64,000 nt of DNA. Origin: Pararge aegeria (Eukaryota > Arthropoda > Insecta > Lepidoptera > Nymphalidae). Within the stretch, counting starts at the first letter, position 1, and each line of letters begins with the position of its first letter. Below, piece after piece: positions 1 through 10,475 of the stretch. The stretch spans positions 18,538,001-18,602,000 of the forward strand of contig NC_053183.1 in the NCBI RefSeq assembly GCF_905163445.1, read 5' to 3'. The notes under the pieces were generated by a model. It ran no database searches and was not told where the DNA came from. It worked only from the letters and a program-made list of their open reading frames with translations. Made by a program: the position numbers and the translations under genes.

Positions 1-225
1 AGCGTTCATACATATTTGCTTACATAATTGTAAGGGGATGATGATAACTTCGTTCGCCAACTTAAATCTAAAGCTACGAGGGTTCCAAACGCGCCCTGGT
101 CTAAGAAGAGCCAACAACAAACTTAGCCGGGTAAATTCTTTTTTTGTTATCACCATCTTCCAGTAAATTTATATTAAGCTATGAAGCTAGAGCAATTCAA
201 ACCCAAGCTTTTTCAAGCTTCCAAC
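1..225 (-). mobile_element. LINE family A 3' fragment
   Basis: This is a minus-oriented 3' piece of family A, cut by the window edge. It carries the family signature CCTGGTCTAAGAAGAGCC followed by ACAAACTTAGCCGGGT and a T-run with GTTATCACCATC. The same order of blocks recurs at 736, 3512, 12487, 39292, 41176 and 48026. No coding part is left. Confidence 0.75.
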
Positions 226-572
226 GAATACCCTACGCTGTGATGTTTATATCAGACTTCAAATGTTATTGAACACACATTTCCATACCGGCGCGAAAAT
301 ATAGTAGCACTGGCCGACAAACTTTAGTAGTAAATACTACTATAACACATTCTTGTAATGCTCTCAAGAGCTCGCAGTCTTGTAGGTATTGGGTACTTGA
401 AATTAATTGAGTAAGTACCAAGTTTCTTCATTAAACTTGTATGCTTTGTTTCGTATACGTATTAATAGTAAGTCGCATACTGCCACGACTAGTTCTACAG
501 AAGACTTAGAAATACAAGCTTATGAAAAGACTACTAGTGGCCCCTGCAATGTTCATGTAGTTTTTTTCTACC
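226..572. other. anonymous stretch
   Basis: AT-rich sequence. I see no recognisable repeat or exon; the short open frame starting at 407 runs into SINE S2 and looks like chance. Confidence 0.5.
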
Positions 573-1068
573 TTCCTGGCGCAGCGGTGAGCGCTGTGGT
601 TTTAAATTGGAGGTCCCGGGTTCGGTTCCCGGGAGGGGAGATTTAAGATTTTCCGAATATCGTACCGGAACGGTAAGCAATTAGGCGTTTCGGTATCGCG
701 TAGAAACCGATTACGAGTATGCTTTAAAAAAGTGAAAGTCAAAGTCAAAGTCAAAAATATCTTTATTCAAGTAGGCCCACAGGTGGCACTTTTGATGCGT
801 ACATAAGAACCACACGGTAGTGAGATGATGGCGATAACCACATTCGTTAACTTAAAACTAAAGCTATGAGGGTTCCAAACGCGTCCTGGTCTAAGAAGAA
901 GCCCACAACAAACTTAGCCGGGTGTTTTTTTTTTTGTTATCACCATCTCACAAGTGACATACTACCTAACAGGTTAGCCCGCTACCATCTTAGACTGCAT
1001 TATCACTTTGATTATTGGAGATTGTAGTTAAGGGCTAATTTCTAGGGCAATAAAAAAAAAGGAAAAAA
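573..1068 (+). mobile_element. SINE S2, split by a LINE A insertion
   Basis: A tRNA-derived SINE. The head has a box A-like GGCGCAGCGGTGAGCGC and box B-like GGTTCGGTTCCC, followed by the S2 body GTAGAAACCGATTA. The body breaks at 735 and resumes at 958 with CATACTACCTAACAGGTTAG, then GCCCGCTACCATCTTA and an A-rich end. The missing middle is exactly the LINE A fragment at 736-951. Copies at 9569 and 37021 show the uninterrupted order. Confidence 0.75.
736..951 (-). mobile_element. LINE A fragment nested in S2, 6-bp TSD
   Basis: A 5'-truncated 3' end of family A with the tail read on the plus strand as repeats of AAGTCA, then ATATCTTTATTCAAGTAGGCC and the CTGGTCTAAGAAG block. AAGTGA flanks it at 730-735 and 952-957, as expected for target-primed insertion into the SINE. 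There is no coding capacity. Confidence 0.75.
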
Positions 1069-1165
1069 AAATGAATTTGATTTACCTACGGGAGTTTGAA
1101 TGTCACACCGGCAAGCGGCCCTCCCATGCTGCTACCGTTCTTTAAATCAATCTCTGATAACATTT

Positions 1166-1725
1166 TCTAAGATTTTTTTTTTCTTTTTCTTTTATTAAAG
1201 GGTTTGTTCAACATTGAACATGTCACCCTCATAGGCTTACACTTTGTTGTATCTACACTTACTTCTAACTTCTCTCTACGCCGCATTGTTATATAATTCA
1301 TCATTTTGTATAGCTAGCCTCTCGTGAAAACGGCGAAGCCAGAATGCGATTAAAAATACCAATATTCATACTTTCTAAATTAAACTTATTAAATAAATTT
1401 GTTCTTTCCACCTCGTTACGTACACATTCCAAAAGGATATGCTGGATGTCTTCCAGCATTCCACATTCTGTACAGTTTCGATTGGTGATCTTTTTCATAA
1501 GGAAACCAAAACTATTTAGTGGAAGATGTCCAGCACGAGCTCTTAAAGTCGTTACAATGTCACACCTGCTCAGATCAGCACCATCAATCCATGAAACACG
1601 TCCTACTGTTGGTTGAATTGTTTTAAACCAAATTCCCTTGCTCAGAGATTTTTTTATCAAAATACTCTTTCCAAATTTTTATCCAGTATTCTTTCACTAT
1701 TTGGAAAGCATCTGATCAGTATGGT
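1166..1725 (-). pseudogene. non-LTR ORF2 C-terminus with poly(A) tail, frameshifted
   Basis: The minus-strand open frame 1660-1301 encodes the zinc-finger-like tail of a Jockey/I/R1-type ORF2: residues LRARAGHLPLNSF, then CTECGMLEDIQHILLEC, a C-x2-C-x7-H-x4-C pattern. Upstream, at 1650-1720, another frame reads WIKIWKEYFDKKISEQG and stops, so a frameshift near 1645 breaks the ORF. Downstream, the plus-strand T-rich run at 1170-1195 is an A-rich tail on the minus strand, preceded by an AATAAA signal. It is therefore a dead 5'-truncated copy of a poly(A)-type LINE, unlike the microsatellite-tailed families elsewhere in the window. The clade call is from the motif only. Confidence 0.7.
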
Positions 1726-2098
1726 AAACAATTAAAATGAATGGCGTCCTAATTTTATTGACATGCTGTATAGTACAATTTAAATTAATATGAAATTTAA
1801 AATGTATCTGATTTATTTACAGGTTTGTAAATAGACCATACATTTTATTGATAAAAATGGTTACTATGGTTTTTTTTTTATGTGCAATACTGTACATTAT
1901 TTACGAGTATATATATCTCGTGGGGCCATAAATTTTTAGGTATTGTGGTATTCTATTAAATAATGTTTAGTACCAGACCGGAGTCAGGAAATGGAGGGTA
2001 TCCATCATGCTTCGGAGAGCACGTTTAACCGTCGGTCCCGGTCACTATCACTTCATTGTGATAACAATCGTTAAAGCCCGCCAAGCAGCATTGGTGTG
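1726..2098. other. mostly anonymous; interspersed repeat at 1968-2098
   Basis: The part to 1967 is AT-rich with nothing recognised. From 1968 the sequence has CTTCGGAGAGCACGT, CCGTCGGTCCCGGT and TTAAAGCCCGCCAA, blocks I associate with a widespread lepidopteran repeat. Only one copy is in this window, so its limits are uncertain. Confidence 0.4.
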
Positions 2099-2315
2099 AC
2101 GGCCGATTGGCGCAGTTTGCAGGACTCTGCTTTCGAGTTCCGGGCCGTGGGTTCGATTCCCACAAATGGAAAATAAATATATTTCAGTTTCTAGGTGTTT
2201 TTCTTTATATTATAAGTATTCATCTTAGTACCCAACTACACAAGCTATGCTTACTTTGGAGCTAGATTGCGACGTATGTATTGTCGTACTATATTTATTT
2301 TATTTATTTATTGGT
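2099..2315 (+). mobile_element. SINE S1
   Basis: A tRNA-headed SINE with GACGGCCGATTGGCGCAG (box A region) and GTGGGTTCGATTCCCAC (box B). The body ends ATTGTCGTACTATATTTATT. It has small deletions relative to the copies at 38622 and 44790. Confidence 0.8.
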
Positions 2316-2496
2316 GCAGCGTGGTAGGAATATGCTCTCAAACTGTCTCTACTATGAGAGAGGCCTGGAACGTTCATAATCTGCGGATGATGATAATAAT
2401 CAATGAATCGCACACTAGAATTTTCATCTCGTATTTCATCTCCTACATTTTCGGATGTAGCAACTGAAATTGGGACGTCACAAGTCCATTCACTGC

Positions 2497-3017
2497 GTGC
2501 CTAAAATGGCGATTTATTTTCGGGCACAACACGAAAATTTGAATCTCACCTACATTGGCACTCTTATGACGGCCGACTGGCGCAGTAGGCGGCGACCCTG
2601 CTTTCTGAGTCCAAGGCCGTGGGTTCATTCCCACAACTGGAAAACGTGTGTGTGATGAAAATTCATGTTATACAGTGTCTGGGTGTTTATCTGTATATAA
2701 TATGTATTTATGTGTATTATATTCATAAAAATATTCATCAGTTATCTTAGAACCCATAACACAATCTTAATTACTTTGGGGTTAGATGGCGATGTGTTTT
2801 TTGTCGTAGTATATACATTTATTTATGTACTCTTATTTAAAAACAAAATACCACTGGTAGTTAATCAACTTCAAAAAAGGAACAAGTCACTGGTGGTCAA
2901 AATTCAGTTAAAACTCCACCTTTGCGTTAGTAGCTTTTTTAATATTCGATTTTTAATTGTTTATTAAGCACTAGCGACCCACCCGGTTTCGCACAGATGA
3001 ATATACTAATGGTAATG
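2497..3017 (+). repeat. left arm of a 0.5-kb inverted duplication
   Basis: This segment reappears in reverse complement at 4144-4655. It contains, in order, a 70-bp block GATTTATTTTCGGGCACAAC, a complete S1 SINE, a block with AAATACCACTGGTAGTTAAT and GTTTATTAAGCACTAGCGAC, and the inner end CGGTTTCGCACAGATG...TAATGGTAATG. Identity by eye is about 90%. Confidence 0.8.
2568..2832 (+). mobile_element. SINE S1 inside the inverted duplication
   Basis: Full-length S1: GACGGCCGACTGGCGCAG head, GTGGGTTCATTCCCAC (box B with one base lost), body GTGTCTGGGTGTTTATCTG and end GTCGTAGTATATACATTTAT. Its partner at 4324-4590 shares private variants such as GACTGGCGCAGTAGGC, so the SINE was present before the inverted duplication. 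Confidence 0.8.
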
Positions 3018-3029
3018 TTTGTTTGTACA

Positions 3030-3185
3030 AATTCAACGGTGAAGGAAAACATCGTGTAGAAACCTGCATGCCAGAGTTCTTCACGATTTTCAAAAAGGCA
3101 TGAGGAGTGTACCAATTCTCATTGGGCTAGCGTGATGTACGAAAGAGAACTCAAAGTCCTACCCATTGAGCTATCCCCGCTTTAC
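3030..3185 (+). mobile_element. degenerate S4-like repeat with tRNA-like box
   Basis: AACGGTGAAGGAAAACATCG and AAACCTGCATGCC are S4 body blocks. The last part, read on the minus strand, contains GGGGATAGCTCAATGGGTAG, which resembles a tRNA D-arm/box A. The copy is degenerate and its borders are vague. Confidence 0.5.
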
Positions 3186-3511
3186 TCACTGTATAATATT
3201 ACTACCAAATTATTTCACTTACTATCTTTACATAGTACGAAGCCTTTCAACTTCCGCTGTTTATACGCTTAGATCTTTTAAACTACGCAACAGATTTTAA
3301 TGCAGTTCAGCAATAGATAAAGTGATTTAAGAGTAATGTTTATATGTAGTAAACATGCATAATGTAAGAGAGAAAAGCAAAGAAATTCATATGTTGGTTT
3401 TGTGAAATTTTGTACGCTTACATTGCAGACAATAGCTAAACTTTACAAAATAGATTCATCTAATGCCCTATAAAATTGTTTTTTTTTATTTTCTCCAAAC
3501 TTTCGTACATT

Positions 3512-4143
3512 AAATTCAAAAATTCTAATTCAAAATTTCTTTATTCATGTAGGCCTATCACAGGCACTTATGAAGCTTTTATACATATTTTTTTTTACAT
3601 AATTGGTGGTGATAACTTCGTTTGTCAACTTAAACCTATAGCTACGAGGGTTCCAAACGCGCCCTGGTCTAAGAAAAGCCCACAACAAACTTAGCCGGGT
3701 ACTTTTTTTTGTTATCACCACAGTAAATTAATATTAAGCTATGACGCTAGAGAAATTCACACTCAAGCTTTTTTATCGTTTAAGTAATCCTTAATATTAT
3801 AATAGGATTTTTCTGTAAGCTTACGTTTTATATAAACTTTGAACTTATTGAAAGACATCTCAAAGATTTCATTTGGTAATTTGTTATAAAATAATATACA
3901 ATTGCCCATAAATGAATTTGCAATTTTGTGTAGCCTAGTAAACTGCTCAACGAGTTTATTTATGCTTCTAATATTAATATTGTTACAGTTAATTCTCTTT
4001 TAAAATTTTGTTATATTTTTATGGCCATAAAATAAATTTACAAATATGTACTGACTATACATCGTCATTATTTTAACTTCTTTAAAATTATCCCTTAATG
4101 ACTCTCTTTTATATATTGCACGAACAGCTTTTCTGCAGGACGA
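3512..4143 (-). mobile_element. LINE A, longest copy (about 630 bp)
   Basis: The tail is read as ATTCAAAAATTCTAATTCAA, then the CTGGTCTAAGAAAAGCCC block, then the 3' end of a decayed coding region on the minus strand resembling TIKDYxNDK-type C-termini of family A ORF2. It continues to CTTTTCTGCAGG, where the right arm of the inverted duplication begins. No open frame survives. Confidence 0.7.
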
Positions 4144-4655
4144 CCATTACCATTAGTATCTTCATTGTATCTGTGCGAAACCGGGTGGGTCGCTAGTGCT
4201 TAATAAACAATTAAAAATCGAATATTAAAAAAGCTACTTACGCAAAGGTGGAGTTTTAACCACCAGTGACTAGTTCCTTTTTTGAAGTCGATTAACTACC
4301 AGTGGTATTTTGTTTTAAAATAAGAATACATGAATAAATGAATATACTACGACAAAACACACGTCACCATCTAACCCCAAAGTAAGCGTAGCTTGTGTTA
4401 TAGGTTCTAAGATAACTGATGAATATTTTTATGAATATACATAAATACTTATAGTATACAGATAAACACCCAGACACTGTATAAAATGAATGTTCATAAC
4501 ACACACGTTTGCCAGTTGTGGGAATGAACCCACGGCCTTGGACTCAGAAAGCAGGGTCGCTGCCTACTGCGCCAGTCGGCCGTCATAGGAGTGCCAATGT
4601 AGGTGAGATTCAAATTTTCGTGTTGTGCCCGAAAATAAATCGCCATTTTAGGAAT
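4144..4655 (-). repeat. right arm of the 0.5-kb inverted duplication
   Basis: Reverse complement of 2497-3017, including an S1 SINE on the minus strand. The two arms enclose about 1.1 kb. Confidence 0.8.
4324..4590 (-). mobile_element. SINE S1, inverted partner
   Basis: Complete S1 on the minus strand, from ATGAATAAATGAATATACTA (tail) to GCGCCAGTCGGCCGTCAT (head). It shares private changes with the copy at 2568. Confidence 0.8.
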
Positions 4656-4688
4656 GCAAAAGAACGCTATTTTAGGCATGCAAAAGAA

Positions 4689-4765
4689 CGCTATTTATTA
4701 GCTTCACCTTTATGTTTGTACTCGTATGTTACAAACAAACATAAAGGTGAAGCTAATAAAAAGCG
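4689..4765. repeat. 30-bp-arm hairpin
   Basis: Arms 4689-4718 and 4736-4765 are complementary with one mismatch over 30 bp, around a 17-nt loop. The arm core is TAGCTTCACCTTTATG. Just upstream is a short direct duplication of ATGCAAAAGAACGCTATTT. Nothing codes here. Confidence 0.8.
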
Positions 4766-4875
4766 TTTAAAAACACATGCAACACAAAAAACCTCTAACG
4801 CTGGTCATGTCTGTCTACGCTTCGACACAGATAACAAATTCTCAACAATAAAGTCTTCCATATTTGAATATTGCA

Positions 4876-4965
4876 TCTGAAATTGGAACACCATCCATTC
4901 CATTCCACGGCCACAATCGCTGTTTATTTTCGGTCGCAAAACGAAAATGTTTCAATTCAATCACA
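4876..4965 (+). repeat. third partial copy of the inverted-duplication edge
   Basis: CTGAAATTGG, TTTATTTTCGGTCGCAAAAC and GAAAAT occur in the order found at 2463-2550, in direct orientation. It is diverged. It suggests that the outer block of the inverted duplication is itself an older repeat family. Confidence 0.5.
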
Positions 4966-6880
4966 CGTACAACGAGGGACATTATTTCAACACAATGGGC
5001 GGCTGTTCATTTGAGTGCTATTTCTGAATAAACTTTGCGACAACCGTGTATTCAACAAATGCCCCGTCCTTGGAGTTCGGACAATGTATACTGAAATTGT
5101 TTCATGTTTCTTATTTAGGTAGGCACAAATTAAAACTGCCTTGTACAATATAACACTGCCATTAGTCTATACTTACTTAATATTATAAGCAGGTAAGATT
5201 TTTTTGTTTGTTCGTTTTATGGTACCGAATGGGCTCTGAAACTAGACTCTTCGTCTTCTGAATTATGTAATATACTATGTTTAAAGTACCTACTCATTAT
5301 AACCTTAATAAAAATTGGAAGAAATAAGTATACTATCATGGTAAAGTCACAATAGCAGTTTTTGTGTGTTGTCTTTCTTTCTGGTAGAAATAAAAGTTGT
5401 AAATTATATTGGTTTTAATTAAAAATTGAATAACTCCGACTTTTAATATAGAGTGCATTATTGTACTAGTCAGTTTAATTTGATACCAGCATTTTGGGGG
5501 AGTTATGAAAATTATGGTGAGTGAGATGTTAGCCCGTCAGACAATCATTTACGATACTATTTGATATGTAAAATTACTTAATATCTTTGAAAAACGTTAT
5601 AGATCGTCAGAAATAAACGTTTAATGTTTGCTTCGCTTAGCAACGGTATAATCCGGAATATTAATTCGCATTCAAATCAGAGCAGATTTCCGAAGCGCAG
5701 GACAACTTGCCTGCAATTCATTAAAACGGCCAATGTAACTGATCTGCTTGATGTATGGGGACTGGGACCTAAATTATTACGTGGTCCAATTTAGATGCTG
5801 AAGCATTTTTTCATATTTCTGAAATTATATTGAAATTGTTTAATTATTTTTATTGAAATTTTTATCGGAATTTTCTATTTTGTTTTTGCCCTGGATCTCC
5901 GTCGTCTTTAGTTCGTCGTCTTAGCGTAGTTAGTCCGGTCAATCTAGACCAACAAATGAGAGTGAAGGTGCATAAAATCCCAACAACTTTTTGAATCGTT
6001 ATATCTCAGAAACGGTGGCTCGTAGAAAAAAAAGTATTAGTACATTTTTATAGATTATTTTATGATGATGAGAATGAATGTTTGTGTTTAGTCCTTATTG
6101 TAGATTTTTATTATAAAGAAAGTATTAAAATTAAAGTTTAATATATATAAATTTGCATATTATAGCTTATTCATATTTGTGTTGTATGTGCTGTCTTAGG
6201 TTAAGAACAAATAATCTAACTAGCACACACACACACGCAGGCCAACATTGTTATTTTTAATTTATTAATGAATATTTAAATTTTTTGTCTAATAATCCAA
6301 GATAAGATCTTCTACGGAAGGGCGGGACATCCAGCACAGTTATATTACTTACTTGAAAGGATGTCCCAACAATTGATCAATGTTTTGTAAAACCTTTTTA
6401 TGAATCAATCATTTATCTTTTTTTTTAAATAATTTTTTCTAGGTACTTCATAATTAAATTTTAATTATTTTCACCGATCTCCTTCGTGCCTCCTCCAAAA
6501 GACATTCGCGAAGTACCTTGTGCAAAGCTGGCACAGATAAAAGCCATAAACAAGAATAGAATTGAAGAACTACACCTTGTCCGTCAATTACATTAAACGA
6601 CATCGTAAAGCTATCTCCTATGCCTTGGGATAGAGTCTGCGATAGTGATTTGTTGCTCTCAATGCACGTGCTCGATCCACTCCATTCTGTTAATTATGAA
6701 AACGCATTTAGTAGTATTAGCGTATAATACAGAATATTATCGGTTGTCTAACGTTTATACTTTATTTTCCATATTAGTAGTGAATTATCGGCAACTATAT
6801 TCTACACACTCTAAAGATGACTGAAGGAGCGAGCGAGTCTTGCACTGGTGGTAGACTCTCGACACTCGTTGGAGAGACGA
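4966..6880. other. anonymous 1.9-kb stretch
   Basis: AT-rich with no convincing open frame. The part at 5163-5250 (TTAATATTATAAGCAGGTAA, then TTTTTTTGTTTGTTCGTTT) resembles the distal end of family C-type repeats. A short (AC)n run lies at 6222-6236. Otherwise I see nothing. Confidence 0.45.
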
Positions 6881-7060
6881 AAATTCAAATTAAAAATTAT
6901 TTTTTTTTAAGTAGGCCTAATATAAGCACTTTTGGAACGTCAAGTCTGTCTGTGTGTACCGCCAGGCAGGCAGATTCTACCGAGAAGAATCCAGCAAGAA
7001 ACTCAGCAGTTGCAGCAATTTACATTTTTCTATCTTGTGAGAGATGAAAGAAGTAGCTGT
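6881..7060 (-). mobile_element. LINE B 3' end
   Basis: Plus-strand reading: AATTCAAATTAAAAATTATT (tail), AAGTAGGCCTAATATAAGCA, CGTCAAGTCTGTCTGTG, GCAGATTCTACCGAGAAGAA and AAACTCAGCAGTTGC. These are the family B blocks seen in full at 23690. 5'-truncated and non-coding. Confidence 0.75.
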
Positions 7061-7549
7061 CGCAGGGCCCACTTGGACGAGGATCGCAACCACAGAGTGC
7101 AGGGTGGCAAGATGGAGGAGGCCTTTACCCGAAGATGGGTACCCAATTAACTTAAATTCATATTTAAAATTTGCAGTTTTTTTTTGTAATGGGATGTTTA
7201 ATGTTACTTGGGATTAAATGGCTTATTTATTTATTTAGTTTAATTTTATATTCTGCCACTAAAGTGCAAAAGTTTCATGCAATCCTCATCATCATTATCC
7301 TCAACTTATAAATATTAAAAATCACACAGGCCTCTTCAAACAATATCTCCTATAACAAAGAGGGTCCTCATGGAACCTCGACGAACATTCGTCATGTAAA
7401 AACAAGCTTCTTCAATGTTGGCTTCATCTTTTATATTTCTTTAATACTATGTTAGTGATAATTATGTGGATTGATGGGTGGACAATTAGCGCTAATTATG
7501 ACAATTTAAAGCGCCAATATTCAACTTTAGACTAGTACTGAGAATTTAT

Positions 7550-7765
7550 TTACAGAAAAACCCTCCAAAAACTCCATACCCAACATTTTGTAGCCAAACA
7601 CGGAAACTGAACACACGAACTTGTGCCTCGAACATGCAATTTTTTTTTTAATCTTTGCAACTTTTGAGTTCTTGATAACCAGCAGCATTTGCTGTCACGC
7701 TTTGCACGTAAGTAAGCTTCAATTAAGTTCATGATATATTCCTGATTTAATTCTCCAAATAACAT
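7550..7765 (-). CDS. possible small ORF or first exon, unrecognised
   Basis: A 71-codon frame starting MLFGELNQEYIMNLIEAYL. The start has AACA just before ATG, a reasonable insect context. About 150 bp upstream on the same strand is the CpG-rich block at 7910-7995. The segment EYIMNLIEAYL faintly recalls the first helix of MADF-type domains, but that is too short to name it. The second half (SSCVQFPCLATKCW) looks like chance translation, and I see no clear splice donor. It could equally be a random frame. Confidence 0.2.
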   Translation of the reverse strand: MLFGELNQEYIMNLIEAYLRAKRDSKCCWLSRTQKLQRLKKKLHVRGTSSCVQFPCLATKCWVWSFWRVFL

Positions 7766-7909
7766 TGTTGTATATTCAATTAAACACGATGTTTAAGATA
7801 ATTTTACAACTGTTGAAAGATGTAAATTTACTTTAAAGGAAGACGCGAAAATAAAGACGTTACGGTGTGTACGTTCGAATAGTATTTTTTTCTAATAATT
7901 AATGTCACT

Positions 7910-7995
7910 TGTCACTGCACTGGTGGCGCCGCGTTCCGTTCGACCCGTGTCGGCCGCGGTCGTGTGTCTTCGTCAAATCGGCGCCAATAACATTG
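7910..7995. promoter_or_regulatory. isolated CpG-rich block
   Basis: About 85 bp rich in CpG (GGTGGCGCCGCGTTCCG, GTGTCGGCCGCGGTCG, AAATCGGCGCC) inside strongly AT-rich DNA. It matches no repeat in the window. Such a block can mark a promoter or first exon, but no gene is recognisable beside it. Confidence 0.25.
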
Positions 7996-8582
7996 CTTCT
8001 TAAAATCTATCCAACAAAACATAACGTCTATTAAGAGTAGTCAACTGAAATTTCTCCTCTCAAACACTATAGTGTTGATTTATAGTAACAACTTTGTTAG
8101 TACGCGTAACTAACCGGTTCTTGGCCATTTAGAAATTCCTTTTATTCCAAGTTGTAAAAGTTAACGTTCGCATTTTATTCAGTTTGTTTTCGTGCATAAA
8201 ATTGTCAATACATAGACGCACTAAAATGTAACGCGAACTTGTAATCGTGTAATAAAATTTTAAAGCTTGTCCGGCGGGTTTTGTTGAAACGTAAATTCTA
8301 TTGAATCTATCCGGTGCTAGAATAAATTGTTACTAGTATCCAGTTTTTCGGCAAGACTCAATCGTTATTGCGTAGAACATAGATAGCTATTTCTCTAAGT
8401 ATCCCATTTGTGAAAAGGTTTACAGGTGTTTTTTTAACTAGATTTTGGCAATAAAAGTTTGTGTTTTCCCAAAAGTTCAGAGTTTTTTAAACATAATTTT
8501 AAAGAAAATGTTATGTATTGAAAAGCAAGTAACTAGTTGTAATAAAGCATACCGCATTATTACGTTGATGTAATACTTTTAA
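7996..8582. other. anonymous stretch
   Basis: AT-rich sequence with no supported feature. Confidence 0.5.
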
Positions 8583-8725
8583 GTGACAATGTTAGTGACA
8601 AAAAAAAGTACTCTAGCTAAGTTACTTCTTAGACCAGGACGAGTTGGGAATCCTCGTAGCTGTAGTTTTAAGTTTACAAATATAGTTATCACCATCTTCA
8701 CACTGTTGTATACAAATTTGTATGT
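8583..8725 (+). mobile_element. LINE A fragment, diverged
   Basis: CTAGCTAAGTTACTTCTTAG, ACCAGGACGAGTTGGGAATC, CTCGTAGCTGTAGTTTTAAG and ATAGTTATCACCATCTTCAC are family A blocks on the plus strand with many substitutions. The 69-codon frame here is a translation of this repeat. Confidence 0.65.
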
Positions 8726-9499
8726 ACCGTCAGAATCTTTGAAGGACATTTTATTTAAAAAAAGAAATATTTTACGTCTTAGATTTTACTGATAATAAAG
8801 TTACAGACTCTGTATGTCGTTGGTTTTGTTCAAATAACTGGAACAAACGCATTTTTGAAATGTATTTATTATTTATGTTAAGGATTATGTAACATAACGT
8901 TAAAATTATTATGAGTTGAGTAACAAGAAAGAAGTATTCTATCTTGCCTAGTGTTAACGAATAGCACCAACTGGCGGGAGTAAAATAGTGGATGTAATTT
9001 TATAAGGGAAGAGAAGTCTTTTCAGTAAAGGTAGGCGGACGAGGTCGCTGAAAACTGCTAGTAATAAACGATATTGTAGTTATGCGTGATACAGATTTTT
9101 AAAACCTGAATTCTAAGCAAAAGATACAGACCTTTTTCCCCCATCGAAGCTATTATAAGGGTATGTAATAAAAGTAATTTACAAAGTGTACAAAATTACA
9201 ATCATAAAATCGCTAAGGACAGATTAACGTTGCGTTTGAGTTGCGGGAATTTGCCGCAAAAGTTTTAATGAAGTCGGTTACACTTGGAGAGTTCCCGACT
9301 CTGAAATTCAAAACACACAAGTATTAAGTAAAGTATAATTTGTAGTATATTAAATTGGCCTTAATGGGGCCTTTTAACACGACAGCGGAATTCGTTATAG
9401 GTAATTTACTTTCGTATGGTCTAAGTCTGTATGCCGTACGTTCGTTCATAAAAGACATCATCATAATCCTATTAAGGTTCCACTGCGGAATACGGGCGT
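8726..9499. other. anonymous stretch
   Basis: No gene or repeat recognised; AT-rich. Confidence 0.5.
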
Positions 9500-9541
9500 T
9501 GCTCTAAAACCCTCTGTCACAGTACGGAGGGTTTTAGAGCA
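9500..9541. repeat. perfect 15-bp hairpin
   Basis: TGCTCTAAAACCCTC at 9500-9514 pairs perfectly with GAGGGTTTTAGAGCA at 9527-9541 across a 12-nt loop, 28 bp before an S2 head. There is no T-tract or coding context to suggest a function. Confidence 0.75.
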
Positions 9542-9568
9542 CGGACTTATTACTCTATCTATATGACG

Positions 9569-10475
9569 ACCTGCCTGACGCAACGGTGAGTGCTATGAAT
9601 TTAAGTCGGAGGTCCAGGGTTCGATTTCCAGCACGGGCAATTTAGGAATTTACAATTTCTGAATTAGGCTAGTTACCACTCTACCAACAAAGACGTGCTG
9701 CTAAGCGACATAGTGTTCCGGTGCGATGGCGAAAACAAATTAGGGGTACGACTACCATACTCCCTAACAGCAGGGCTAGCAAAGCGGGAGATAAAAATTA
9801 TATCCCCCGATTATATCCCCTGACACGATTACGTGCTCACCTGCTAAATCACTGGAACATGGAATAGGAGAAGTTTACCCCCGTTTATGCGTGTTACCAA
9901 TACCAATTATACCAATCGGCTGTCTAAATATGAAAGTAAATTCCTTAAAAAATCAGAAACTTTCATTTATAGAATGATGACTTTTATAATATGATTTCAT
10001 CACCTATTTTTGATGTCTTTGGAATTGGAATTTTTAAAACTTGTGAAACGAGTATTTCTTTAAAACCAAAATTTCATGGATGTTACTTGTAAAATAAATT
10101 TGTAAATGAAGGATTTTATACAAATTTATACCCCCCATTTAACCCTTTTAGGGTTGGAATTTTCAAAAATCCTTTTGTAGCAGATGCCTACGTTGTAATA
10201 ACTATCTGTGTGCAAAATTTCAGCCCAATCCGCCAAGTGGTTAGAGCTGTGCGTTGGTAGATCAGTCAGTCACACATATATTATTTGGATATTATTTCCA
10301 CTTGTGTGTTAGTGCTCTGAGAGTTGATAAAGCTGTGGGAGAAGATAAATTTATATCCTTTCCCCGGGGACATAATTGTCTCCTGCCCAAGCAAGCCGTG
10401 CAGGTTAGCCCGCTACCATCTTATACTGCACCATCACTTACGCCGAGAGATTGCAATCAAGTTCTAACTTGAATG
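9569..10475 (+). mobile_element. long-form SINE S2, interrupted
   Basis: The head has CTGACGCAACGGTGAGTGC (box A region) and GGGTTCGATTTCC (box B), then the body with CCATACTCCCTAACAGCAGG. From 9790 a block with ATATCCCCCGATTATATCCC and CACCTGCTAAATCACTGG follows. This block and 10271-10387 (GTTGATAAAGCTGTGGGAGA, CCGGGGACATAATTG) match, in reverse, the continuous segment 19270-19440. The S2 3' block GCAGGTTAGCCCGCTACC at 10397 closes the element. About 380 bp of a family C-like repeat separates the two halves. Confidence 0.6.
9895..10270 (+). mobile_element. family C-like repeat nested in S2
   Basis: The end reads AACCCTTTTAGGGTTGG, AATTTTCAAAAATCCTTTTG, AGCAGATGCCTACG, AATTTCAGCCCAATCCG and GCGTTGGTAGATCAGTCAGT. 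I recognise this order as a common arthropod interspersed repeat. Its left border is not sharp and I could not define a target-site duplication. Confidence 0.5.

Noticed and set aside
4509..4880. 123-codon ORF as a gene
   Set aside because: The first half translates the minus strand of SINE S1 and the second half runs through a hairpin.
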